A stretch of DNA of 64,000 bases, from NCBI RefSeq assembly GCF_037392515.1, contig NC_090287.1, positions 9,345,501-9,409,500 on the forward strand, given 5' to 3'. The notes beneath the pieces are model-generated. The model saw only the letters and a list, made by a program, of their open reading frames with translations, was not told the origin of the DNA and did no database searches. Source of the stretch: Haliotis asinina (taxonomy: Eukaryota > Mollusca > Gastropoda > Lepetellida > Haliotidae). The position numbers and the translations under genes are program-made. How positions within the stretch are numbered: position 1 is the stretch's first letter; every line of letters begins with the position of its first letter. Positions 42,330 to 55,600 of the stretch are shown here, piece by piece.

Positions 42330-45300
42330 GTAGTAATTTTCACCATTTTCCATGGGATTGACTATAATAGAATGTGTTTCAGGATGAAAACACACGTGCT
42401 GGCTTTCACACTATTGAATGACATGCTGTACATTTTCCTTTTCATTCATATGTACAAGCGCTTGTACTTGAAACACATTTTCATCTGTATTTTACATATT
42501 GCTAAGACCATATTTTTTTTTAATTTCTACTTTCCATACACAGAACTATGAAGCTGAAGGGAAGTGAAGAACAAATTGAAATGGTATGATATTATTTAGA
42601 GACAGAAATCTGCCTCGGGAGGTGACCATGGTGGGCCTAGAATGATAGCTTACCTCTAAATATTTTCAGAAAAGACAGAAGAAGGGATATGAGTAAATGT
42701 TTCCGCCTGTATCCCCCTTAAATCAAGTCACATTACCAGAATGTGTATATATGTTTTTTGCCATTGTTAGATTTAGTGGGGGGAAAGTCTTACCATGTTT
42801 ATGATGTCAATATTTATTAAATACATTGGGTTGTGGTCAAAAGGGCTGAGGTGAAAAGTCAAAAGGGCCAAAACGAAAAGGCAGAAGTAAGGGCCGATAT
42901 ATAAAAAAGAAAATAAATTACTTAGTGAAGAAGTGTAAGTAGTTGTTGTTGTTTTGAATGGAATTAGAACATGGGTGGTAGTCAGAGTTTTCATTGTGAA
43001 GTGTCTTGTTAGAAGGAAGAAGCTACTAAAGTTGTTTTATTCAACCCTTACAATTTTGATATTGTGTAATCATTATATATGCAAAGTACTTGCTGCTAAC
43101 TGTGTCTTTGACATTTGTATTAAGAGTGTAGGACATTTCTTCATCAGGACATTTCCCCACATGACATTTCCCTATTTTGACAATTCCCCACTCCTGTTTT
43201 GTGACCAGTAGGACAATTGTCTGTACACTGTACATTACATAAGAGATAGTAACCTTTTACCATTTTTTATTCATGTCCACGCTTATAGTTATAACATGTT
43301 TAATCATGTATTACAAGCTAATCTCTCTTTCAGTTTGATAAAGAGGAATCCTTGAGAAAAGATTCAGAAGAAAAAGATAGGATTCTTGCTATGGCATATG
43401 CAAAGATTCACAGCATATCGGATTCTGATTCTGATGCCACAATAGATCCAGATGAGTTGGTTAGAGACAATTCACCAGACCTGTTTGCTGATGAAGAAAA
43501 ATGTTCCAAAAAGACAAGCCATCATGCAGGAACTGCACAGCCCAGCAGATATCCAGACATGTCAGGTAGCAAGTCTGTCACATCACTTCAGAAAAGAGTG
43601 AGCAAGACTCATGAAATATCAGACAGTGATTCTGATGAAGATATATGGAAGAGTATACAAGCAAACAGAGAGATGACTTCAAGAACATCATCACAGTCTC
43701 CCACAGTGAAAAAGAGAAAACATGAACATCATCAGTCTCCCGCTCACAAAAAGAGAAAAAGCCTCTGTGATTCAGAAAGCATGAAAAGTGAAAAGAATCA
43801 TAGTAGTATATTTTCCAAATATAAGAGTTCACCCTCAAAGAACATGAAGACAGAAAAATCACAGTCTCATACAGTTACATCTCAGCTGGACAGTCCAAAG
43901 ACATCAGGTGTATCCCCAACTGTTAAGAAAGTGCCAAGTGTAACTCATGCTATGTCCGAGAGTGACTCAGATACTGAATTGAATGGTGTGATGCATGCCT
44001 CTAAAGCAAAACCCATCCAGAGTAGTTCTTCTAGCCCACCATTTAAGACATCTAGTTCACTTAAATCATCCAAAGACTTATTGTCACTTGATGAGAAGCC
44101 TTTATGTAAATATGGGAAGGAGTGTTTCAGGATGAATCCGTCTCATCTGTCAGAGTTCCACCATTCAGGTAAGCAAATGTTTCCCTGTGATTGTTAGGCA
44201 TGTCTTCAGTCACTCGTTTGCTTAATAGTGATGTACTGATGTCATGTAATATTTCACAGTAGCAGATCCAGGTGAAAATGGAAAAGGTGAGGTGTCAACC
44301 CTATGTTGTTCTTCAATTTTCAAACTGAAAGTTACATTTGCATTTATTGTATTGTTTAAGACTTATTGTTGTTCAAGTTATTATCTCACCTGTAATGTAC
44401 TTTCACCAGTGTCTTCTGAAATATTCTATATTGATAGATATGGATAGCAGCAGCGTTAGAACAACTCATATCTCTAAGAAACTTTCTGGTGTGAATGCAA
44501 AGAAGAGTGGCCTTGACATCTTTAAAGAAAACCAACCGCTGAGTTTCTACATGACCAAGGTTACAGGCATTGATGATGTTTACAATGAATATGGATCTAT
44601 CAATATAAAAGGTAATTTCAAGTTCTTGGAAATTGCAGAAAGTGGAAAGTATTACTCAACAACAGGTGGCAGCTGAATTACATTTCTAAATTTAAATATG
44701 CAAAAATGTGCAACACAAAACACAACTTTGCAGATTCTGATACCTCTTGGTATTGACTTACAGTAACAGATTACTAAAAATGCATATTCAACATGAAAAA
44801 AGTTGAAAAATGATGCAGTTAAAAAAAACAGTGAAATCAGAGGTCAAACAATTCTCTGGGAGGGGAAAGTGGTTTCCGCCCATAGTGCATGCATAGTGAT
44901 CAGGTTTGCATGGCTTGAACTGGGAAGGTGACTTGTAAATACAAAACAGGTGATGTTTGCAAGGATTATCGCTTGCGGTCGAGGTTGAGAACAAGAGATG
45001 TTGATGCTCAGATGCTCAGTTTGAAAATTGAAATGTTTTAGTACATGTCAATGGAAACATAGAAAGATACATTGATTGTGACAAGCTGTCTCTGTCACTG
45101 ACAAATCGCAATGTCTGTTTTATTGACTATTGACACCTGTGTGTCTGCCTGCCTGTCTGCTGATGACAATATGCAATACACAACTTCAGTCATTGACCAC
45201 ATGCAATTTGAACTGAACACCTGTCAGGCAATATACCATAAACAAGACACATTGATTTCTGGCTCGTGCACATGGGTTCTGTCTCTGTCACATTATGTAA

Positions 45301-46653
45301 TTACACATACAGGCAGGTGAGATACTTGTACACATGACATGTTATTATGTCTGTGGGTTGCAAACAAACTGCATCTGCTTCCCTATGACTGAATTGGATG
45401 GAAACCGGTGCAAATTCACACTGTCAGTTTCAAGTTCTCTTTGTACTTTAACGGCCTACAGTTTCCATCCATGCAGTAGTTCACCATCTCTGTCTTTGTA
45501 GGTTGGATCAAACGCAAATGCAGAGAGGATGTATTTACAAAGCTCAAAATCTCTATATACAGTATCATGGACAATAACTTCTTTTATTGTATATGATGCT
45601 ACGTTTTGGTATGGATTCTTATACCGATGTCACTGTTGGTAGACAACGGTATGTCAATCCATACCGAAACATCACATCATATACAGTAAAACGTCGCATC
45701 ATATACAATAAAAACGTCGCATCATATTCAATAAAAGTGGATGTTATCCATAAATAATCTTTCTGTCTTATTACTCACCATACTTCTAAAATGCCAGAAT
45801 ACACACGATAGATACCCATTATAATGGCAAATGAAGCCAGTTGAAAAGTCTTCATTACACTTTGATTACACATTGGGTTTGAGTGCACACCCACCCAATC
45901 TGACTGGGTTCAGTCTCCCGGGTGCTTCGTGTCGCAGGAAGTAAACCCAAGCACAAAATATTGCTCTTTTGATTCTTGGTTGTACACTTATAATTTTGTT
46001 TATTTCGCAATCAGCAATGTGTATTATTTGTCATGGTTAAGTGGTAATTGTGCTTAGATTATGTTGGAAAAGAATGTTATATTTTCACGTGACATATTAT
46101 ATCTGAAGTCATTTTTCATGAATGTCACTCAAATGCTTAAAACATTTTCATTTATCAGCACTTTGTAAATGTTTAATCATGTTTCAGTAATTTTGTCAAC
46201 CAGGTTAATGCTATTTGTTTCATCAGTATTATCATGATACATGCAGGTATTGGGAAAGACAGGGGCCATAGGCCATTTCACACATTAGAATAAAATGTGG
46301 CCCTCGAAGCTTTTGAAGGTTACTATTGATACAAGGGCAGTGGCCCATTCTAAATTCAGGAAATGGCTAATAATCCTGAAAATGGCCCATTGTCAAAGTT
46401 CTCTATTCCAGTAGCTGTTCATGTCTCGAAAGTTTTAAGTTTTGAATCCAATTATTTGTGAATATTTCGCCATTGTCATTTTCATACATCAACCATGTCA
46501 ACAGTCTGCTTGTGGCCTGGTAGTTTCTGCAACTTACCACTTTAGGATCTAGTGTGTATCTTTAGTAGGAGTCATCTGTTCCACTGTGATCTATCGATCC
46601 AGCGCCTTGAACATGCACTAGTGGGTGGATATCTTCGCTATATAAATATCCTA

Positions 46654-46693
<40 letters not shown>

Positions 46694-49600
46694 GTGCATT
46701 ATACATGTTGAGAATAGTCACCATTTCATGGAATATGTTTTGTGGATTGTGTATTATTTTCACAGATATCTTGTCAACTAGTATGGGAAATTTAGAAGCC
46801 TCTTGTCAGGTGAGGATTAGATTTGTGATGCACAACATGCGACCGAAATAATCCAATTATCAAAATGTTTCATTTCTGTGGTAGCTTTTTTTACACACTG
46901 AACAAATATTAGTCATGCTATCACTGAAATATTGCCAGTATGACTTAAACTCTAAACGCACTCACTAAAAAAATGAATGTTTAAGTGAGAGGTAAGTTAA
47001 GACCCATGCAATGGTAAGGCCATGTATCTTCACATTCAACAACATAACCCAGTCTCACCAAATATTCAAATGACAGTAAAGAAATTGTTCATGATTCTTC
47101 CATTGTATCTAGGGACTTTTGATTCGCCAACTAACCATGGTAGTATTAGTGTAAGTTTCTAATAACTTACAGAAAACTAAGCCATCGACACTGACATATT
47201 CTTGTTTTCTGATTTGTCGATAGAACAGTGTTAGAGGTGTATGTTGCAATATTAAACTGATGGTCTCTCTGATTTTGTACTGTTGTCAAGGTTATACTCA
47301 CTTGCTTTTCTGTGAATGATATAATATTCTGTCTGCGAAGGTATTGTTCTAGTCGGTCTCACAGTCCCCGAACCACATTATCTTAGCTACTGCCAAGCTT
47401 TCTCTACAATGCTAAGGCCTTAAATGAATGCAAGTCTAGATTTCCTCAGGTTCTGAATCTCTGGTCTCCCCAGGGCTCCTTTTCAATTAAAATAGGTTTG
47501 TTTGTTACTATCAAAATTAGAAATATTCATAATTGGCATTAGTCTAGTATTGTTATTGATGTATCTGGATTCTGTTACGTCAGTTTTTAACTTTCCAGTT
47601 CAACTTTATGTTCGAAGTGGACTGGATTATAAGCCAGTACCCTGCTGAATTTAGGTGAGTGATATTTAAATATTAAGCTGTATTTGATCAGCTTAACCTT
47701 CATCAGAAATCAGAATAATTTATGTAGTGAACTATACTTTGTGTGTGTCATACACCTGGAATGTAGAGACAGCTTAATACTGTTTTCATGATTATAAGTA
47801 GGTAATAAGCGTCAACGGTTACTTTTGCAGTTATGTTCTTATATAGTTTTCATGGCTAGGGAAAAATGTAAAACCCAGGTATACAAAAGGACTTAATTGT
47901 ATGTTTCATCTGTTTGAATGGATAAATACGAAAGAAAAGTACTAAACACCTTTTGACATATTGAAATATTATTTAAAGTAGTACTATGCAATACTTGTCA
48001 GAGGTTGACTTGTCCATGCGCAGGAAGAAGCCCCTGACCCTGGTGCATGGAGAACAGAGAGGAGGTCTAGCCACTCTGCTTGCAGAGACAGCTCCCTACC
48101 CCAACATCACCTGCTGCCAGGTGAGCCTCATCAGTAGTGACTTATGGTGGTCCAGTTGAAAACATCAAAGATGGGCTGCATTGACTAAATCACCAAGCAA
48201 TCAATCATGTTTTCTCATACTCGAACACAAACAGTTTTGGAACATTTGTTTGCATTTACAATATTTTACATGTCATAAACACTACAAGCGTGTTCGAAGT
48301 CATTATTGAATTTACCTTAAAGATGCTAGGAAATGTATGTTCCTAACATACAAATCAGTTAGGAACGGACTTGGTTGACACAAATCACTGTATCCCATTC
48401 ATGTAGGTCGATACTTATGTTGTTGATCATTGGATTATCAGGTCCAGATTCTATTATTTATAGACAACTGGAATATTGTTGAGTGTGGCATGAAGCTAAA
48501 ATCTCACAGTCACTGCTATATACACACCACAACAGCTGACATAGTCGTAACTAATGGACATATTCATGAAGAGTATTTTGACATTGCGGGGGATATTGAT
48601 GACTTTATCTGCTTCTTTTCATCATTTAAATGCAGCATGTTGCGACTTGTCCACAAGACAAGAAGCAAAATGTCATGGATGAGGTACCTCTTTTTGGTTC
48701 AGTGTGTTGTGTAACATTTTGACATGTTTGATTTAATTGTTGAATTTTTCTCTATCCTTTTGCAGGCCAAACTGGATATAATGTATGGGACACATCATAC
48801 GTAAGACATACCTCATCAATTCTTTTGTCTCACATTTGGTGTTTAGTATAATGGTTAAAGCACGCACCTAACTAAACAGCTGATTCAGCAGCATCTGTGC
48901 TCAGTTTGAAGCCCCTGGGTCCCGTCATATGGCTGAAACATTCCTGAGGGCGTTGTAAAACAATTGATGTTCATGGCTCATCTTACATCATAAGAGACTT
49001 ATACTCTACTTGCAGTCACTCCTTCTAAATGACCTTGAGTTTGACTCTGTTGGAAAATTTTATCACTGTTTAATGCAACTGCATCATCTACTCAGAAACC
49101 TCTCTAGTGTTATGGAACAAAAGTTTTGTTTATATATATGGCATGTATGGTTTCTCAAGAGATTGTCGAGTGATGTTCCAAACTAATTTTAAACATTGCT
49201 GCCAGTTTTGAAATCTTTCCGCCATTTTGAAAATGACGTGTTGTTTCCATGTGTGCTTGTACCATTGTGAAATATTCACACCATTCTTTTATTTCCAAAC
49301 TTTTGTTATTCCTTATTTATACCCATTTATTGCCTTCTAATTGTGAACTGTCTGATGTAATGTTACCTGTATTCAAGTAATCCACGAGAGTTTATGGTTG
49401 CAGGAAGATGATGTTGCTCTTGTATGATAAGGGGATGCGGGTTGTCATCCACACCGCCAACCTCATACAGCGAGACTGGTACCAGAAGAGTCAGGGGTGA
49501 GTGGGCATGTTTCCCAAAGCTTGAAACACCCGAACATATGCATTTTGTAAATCCAAACACTATTTGGGATTTCTAAAGAAGTCTGCTGCATTGTACGTCA

Positions 49601-52600
49601 TGTTTTGTTTTCTCTGTTTTGTAAGGACACTTTCAGTTCTTTAATTAAGTAAATTGTTGAGTGAAGGTCTTGAAATATATAACAGACATCCAATCTAATT
49701 CATGTTTCTGACAAATTTTCAGATGCGACAATGAATTGGCTGCCATTATGTAGCTAGACTTTCATCGGCAAAGTTAATATCCCAGGTCACATCAAAAATG
49801 ATTTTATTCTGTTTGAATGGCATTTAGAAGTTGATGAATAAGGAGAAAAGTATGATACTGTATGGATGATAGGAAAAAGAAAATGTCATCCATACAGTAT
49901 CTACCTTTCATTAATATGATTTTTCGCAGTTTCTTATTGTGATTTCTATTTTTTGCAGAGTCTGGGTGAGCCCTGTGTTCCCTAAACTGCCAGCTGACCA
50001 GGTTACGGGAGACGACAAGGTTCAAGGTGACTCAGACACACACTTTAAGCAAGATTTGCTGCAGTACGTCGGCGCATACCGAGCCCACAAACTGACGGTG
50101 TGGGAGAAGCACATCAAAGCTCATGACATGTCAGCAGCAAAGTTAGTACACATCCCCCTTACTGCCATATATAGCAGTACCGTCGACTTCATCACCCCAG
50201 ATTCCAGTACCCCATGCTTGCTCACAGTTAGCTTTGCTGGGTCCAAACTGAAATAATTCAGACTTGAGTGTAAAAAATATTAATTCATTTCACTTTTTAT
50301 TTGTTAGAATCAGTATTGGTTTATCTTGTAACTTAATCATGTTTGTCAGTAGCAAAAACAAATATATTTTACTGGTGAACTGTTTTTTTTTTGAGTCTTT
50401 ATGTTGGCGAGAGCTGTCAATACAGTGTGTGGACATGTTCAATAGGGTCCATATAATTGGGTCAGTGCCAGGACGTCATGCTGGAGATCAGAAGAGTTGC
50501 TGGGGCCACATGAAACTCAGAAAGGTAAAAATCATTCCTAGCCACCTCACTGCCAAACACCAAACTTAATAACATTTGTTCTAAGCACCTGCTAAGTAAG
50601 AAAAGTCACTTAATGTGGTGCCTTGTTTTTTTGCCTTAAATCATGTGTTTCCTAATATATTTGTAAATTACCCACTCACCACATCTATTTTTAAAGCAGA
50701 TAAAAAATCTAATACCCAATTCATTGTGACCTATGACAAGAAGATGATTAATATCCAGGTACAATTAGAACAAAAAGTATAGTGATGGCTCATCAGTACT
50801 GTGAGGGTGATGATTTGTTCTTTGGATGCAGGTTCTTCAGACACGAGGTCCTGATGCTAGTCGCGTGAAGTCTTGGCCTGTGATTGGTCAGTTCTCCAGT
50901 ATTGGTTCCCTAGGTCCAACAGCCGAATCCTGGGTCTGTAACGAGTGGCTGCAGTCCCTGTCTTCAACACGAGGGATGTCAGTCACAACTAAAGCCAATA
51001 TGACACTGGTAGGGATGTCACCATATGTTATTGGTGTTAAAATGGTGTTACAAACAACAGTACGAGACATCAGTGTGTGATCTAATAATCTTCCTTAACC
51101 TCACTCAGTTTTACAGTGAATCAGAAAATGTGTTTTCCATCCTTATTACTTTTAATAATCAGTGTCATGAGACTAAGATAGAAGGCACATTTAGGATCTT
51201 TTGTCTGCTGCCAGGCCTTTCAGTTTAAATTTGGCTGTTAACATCAACAAGGCAGGGCTTGATTTAAGAGATGTTGACCTACTTTAACCAGGTGCAACCT
51301 AAGATAAAAACCTAAGCTGCACCAGACAAATTCAGATGCACTGCTTTTATTGCAATGGATTATGAAAGAAATATGCTTTTGAATTATTTAGATGTTTTTC
51401 CAGAAATTTGCCAACTCAAAAAATGACTTGCACCTAGTGCAAATTTTACTAATAACTATGTTGCACTTGGTAATATTGGGTTGCACAAGTGCAAGTAGCA
51501 AAGCGCTAAATTGAGCCCTGCAACATTCATGCAGACATTGAAGGTCCTTGATTAGTAGGAGCTGATAACAGTATATTCTGGAACTACAGTCCATCAGCCA
51601 ACAGCAAGCATAGAAATTGTTAGTTGAACATATCTACATATTGTTTTACATTTCACACTTGTAACCAACCCGCAGCCCTACATGTTAAAGGACTGTGCAA
51701 TAAGTGATTGTGTCTCAGTGAATAGAGGTAACTATTGACAGGGACTGCCCATAATTTATGACTAGAGAGGCTGATGATGAAGTTTGGGTTGGTGGGGTGT
51801 TTGGGGAGGTAGTGAGAGTCAATTTTGTACACATGTATTGGGTTGGGGGTGGTGGTGGGGGGTAGCATTTTTGTGTATGAAGAGTATTTTTATAATTATG
51901 GATGCTCACAAATAATGCGAGGGAGAGGTCATTGATGACATGCAGGGAGGACTCTTATTTTGTAGATAAAGTTTTTGGGTGATATAATTCACAATATACA
52001 CGCCTCTCCATACGATTTGTTTTAAATTATTTACGTTTCGTATAAGCTCTGCAGTTTTATGAAGGCCAGTTATTTTCGGACTTAGATGGCCTGTTTGTTT
52101 AAAGAATGTCACCTTTAACTCTTGATCATCAGGTGTTCCCGTCCGTGGACAATGTACGTGTAAGCCTGGAGGGTTATCCCGCTGGCACGTCTGTACCCTA
52201 CACCATGAAGACAGCCCAGAAACAGAAGTACATACACCAGCACTTCAGGTAGTCAAAGCCTTATGCAAACCTACTCCATGGGATTTGGGGTTGGATTTGT
52301 CTCCAGCAAACTATGTCAGTCATAAGAGGCGAATAAATCACATCATCATGAAATACTGCACAGAAATGGAGGACGTATATGGCAGTGACTGTAGATCTGA
52401 GCATGGGGAACATAGCTGGAATATTGATAAATGTGGTTGTAAAACTAAACTCGCTCACTCTCTCTTCATTGATTAAATAATGTCAACTGTTGGGCAACAA
52501 CCTCCTTGTATGTTATCTGTTTGGATGGTGTTACTATGAAAGTATATCACATTGCAGACAGTGGAAGTCTGAGGGTCGTGGCAGAAGTCGAGCATGTCCC

Positions 52601-55600
52601 CATATCAAGACATATGTTCGTCCTTCACCGGACAGTACTGAGATATCCTGGTTTCTTGTTACAAGGTTAGACTATGCATTTCAAATGGAGATGTAATGTC
52701 CAAGAGACCAGTTTCTTCAATTTTTAACTTACCTTACCATAGGGCTTATGCATATTACCTCAAGCATCGCTTAAACGAGATCAGACAGTCGTTGATACGC
52801 CATTCTACCGAATGGCTACCTCATGTATTGACAATTGTATAGGAACGGAAGTGACGTGATCTCCCTATCTGCGCAAGCGCGAAAAATCCAAAACTTCACT
52901 TTTACTTCAAGCGTCTTACCTGTCAGATGTGGGGGTTTTTTTTATTACGCTATTTGCTACTTGCTTTGCATTAAAGTCCTATTTTGTTCTGGTAGGTATA
53001 GTTTTTCTACCTTTTTTCCCTTGTTTGTGGTGAAGATTACAGTAATTTATCTTCACTTACCTGGCTACCTCGTGTTCTTCGACGTCTTTACCAGTTTTTG
53101 TTCTGTGTACATAATTTAGATATCCATTTGTTGCTTGTTTCTTATGCTCTGCATAATTCAGTGGGGGCAGGAATTTCTGTTGTTTACTCTCTGCTGTCTC
53201 GTTGCTAGGACGTGCCTATTTTTTCTGCTCGGGTGTTAGTTTCATTCCTGCTGTAGGGGTTTTTTTTTCTAAATTTCCCTCATGGCATTTTATCATTTAA
53301 GTTTATTGTTTGTTTCTCCTCGTGTTGAAGCTTTGTTATGACCCAGCGGTTTTGCACACTCTGCAAGGTGCAGAAGTCCAGCAAGGATCCCCACCCCTGG
53401 TGTCTGGATTATGCGTCTCTTAATTGTACTTTTGATGATCTATGCCATCACTGTTCATCTCTCCCAATTCAGGAATTCACGGGTTATGCGTCAGCAAATA
53501 GGAAACAGTTCACCCAGAGGAAACAAAAAATGTCTTCCCCTGTTTCGTCTCTGGGATCACAGTCGTCACTCGCTTGCATGCCAGATGACCACCTATCACC
53601 ATCGGAGACTCCGGCACCTCCGTCGACTCTTGCTCTACCTCCTACTTACCCAACGCCTATACCACAGCACTCCTCGGATACTTTCGTTGACCTCTCACAT
53701 CCGCACGCTCTCTCACCCTGAGGTGCAGAAGTTTTTAAGAACTCTATTGCGACGGAGCGCTGATCCAGCACCATCGCCGGTGTTGCTCTCTACTCTGCCA
53801 TCTACTCTTCCGATGCCGATGCAGACACATGTGGCTGCGCCCTTGGACGCTATATTTTCTACAACTTCAACGTTGATGCCTGTTCTGACACCAGCACCAT
53901 TGTCACCTCCATCCACTGCTCCATTGCCAGTGCCTCCACCTATGCCGGCTCCTGTGGGGTCTTACAGAATTCCCAAGCGTACGCCTACTGCTACACTCTC
54001 TAGGGAAGAGATGTTACATCAACAACTTATGGAAGAGTGTACTAGGCGCTTAGAAGCGGAACGCTCACGGTGTGGTAGACGGTCTCGCTTAAGTATTCCC
54101 AAGTCTCGCCGACACTCTAGGAGTCCACATCACTGTTTGTTTTCAGATCCAGATCGTTTTCTCCCTGTCAATATTTGGACAATGATAGGCATTCCAAATC
54201 GCCGGCTTACTCCAAACGCGTACGACGTTCCCACTCCTGGACACCACCATCTCGCCATTCGTCGAGGCATCTCAGATCGCTCTTCGATGACGCTCGTCTT
54301 GGCTCAGGTGTTGAGTCTCAGATGTCGACTTCTGCCGCTGGCCATTGACGTCAGAGTCATACAGTCTCATGGGATGACATGGAAGAAAGGTTCTTCTCGT
54401 CTGATTACAATGAGGATGCACTTCAGGACTTGGATGACGGAGGCACCTACCTACCTCCATCTGCGGTGTATGACTGGATTGCCAACAGGCTTCTGGATTG
54501 TCCCTCCCCGTCTGCCGGCACTGAGGATCAGAAAGCTATTCATTTTTCGTCAGAGTTACTGATTCATCCTCATCCGATGGTGGATCATCTGTCGACTTCC
54601 AGTGGCAGGGGAAAGTTTAACACAACTTGTTGGCACACCTGAGAGCGGTGCTAGGTATGACTTCTGCAATTTGGCGTTCAGGATTACTTGACCCCTGTAC
54701 TTGGCAGGAAGAATTTAAGCGCGAACTGTTTAGGACACCTTTTGCATCACATTTTCTCTTCAACGACTTGATCCCTGAGGTTTACAGACAGCATGCAGAG
54801 TTGACATTCATCGAAGGCCTATTCATGACACATTCCAACTGTGTCAGAATCCCACCGGCTCGATGGGAAAAGATAGCTGCTTTCGCCGATGCTTCGACCA
54901 TTGCATCGCTTTTTCCCTCAGTGAGGATGCTGCACCGGGAAGCTTTTCGTCTACTGTGTCAACATGGCCAGCCGCTGATCAACCTGTCCAGTCAGCTTCC
55001 CTTGTATGTGTCTCCCATACCGTATCCACAGTCCTGGGCAATCGACGCCATGTTCCTTTCGTGGGAGTGACTGGACACTTCTGTGTTCCTTCCACCAGTT
55101 CTTCTACCAGTGGTAGTGGCCAAGGTCAAGCAGGCTCTACTTTTAGTCGCACCTGGTGGCCAGCCAGACTTTAGTTTCCTGACTTTCACCGTCTCGCTGA
55201 TGGAAACCCGTTACCACTATCAGATGGGCCGCATCTACTACGCCATCCACACAGTCATCTTCCGCATCCCGATCCGGCGAGGTTTCATCTACACGTTTGG
55301 ACCATTTGCAGAAAGCCTTGAGAGCAAAGGGTTACTCTACTTGGGTGGCAAAGGTTATTGCTCTTGCGCACCGGGTATCTACTAGTTTTCTTTATGATAA
55401 CAAGGGGACATCTTTTGAGAAGTTTTGTACACTCAGAAACCAGAATCCTTTAACAGTTTCTGCCCAGTTTCTTGCGGAATTTGTCCTCTACCTGAGAAGG
55501 TCCAAACATCTTTGAGGCAGTACCATTGCGACGTACTTATCGGCCCTTAATTCCGTCTTAGCAGTCAAGTGTGATCGGCAGCTGTCCTAGGTGCCGGAAC

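Larger units (their letters stand above)
44612..46765. other. TDP1 intron 4
   Basis: Contains dispersed repeat copy (44716-46065) with a hairpin (45582-45690), copy B of another repeat (46250-46420) and a (CTGT)n microsatellite (46651-46694). No exon seen. Confidence 0.65.
51009..52132. other. TDP1 intron 12
   Basis: Contains an inverted-end element (51254-51519) and a G-rich stretch (51781-51868). No exon seen. Confidence 0.6.

Noticed and set aside
42180-42395. Antisense ORF over TDP1 exon 1
   Set aside because: Shadow of the TDP1 start region in another frame.
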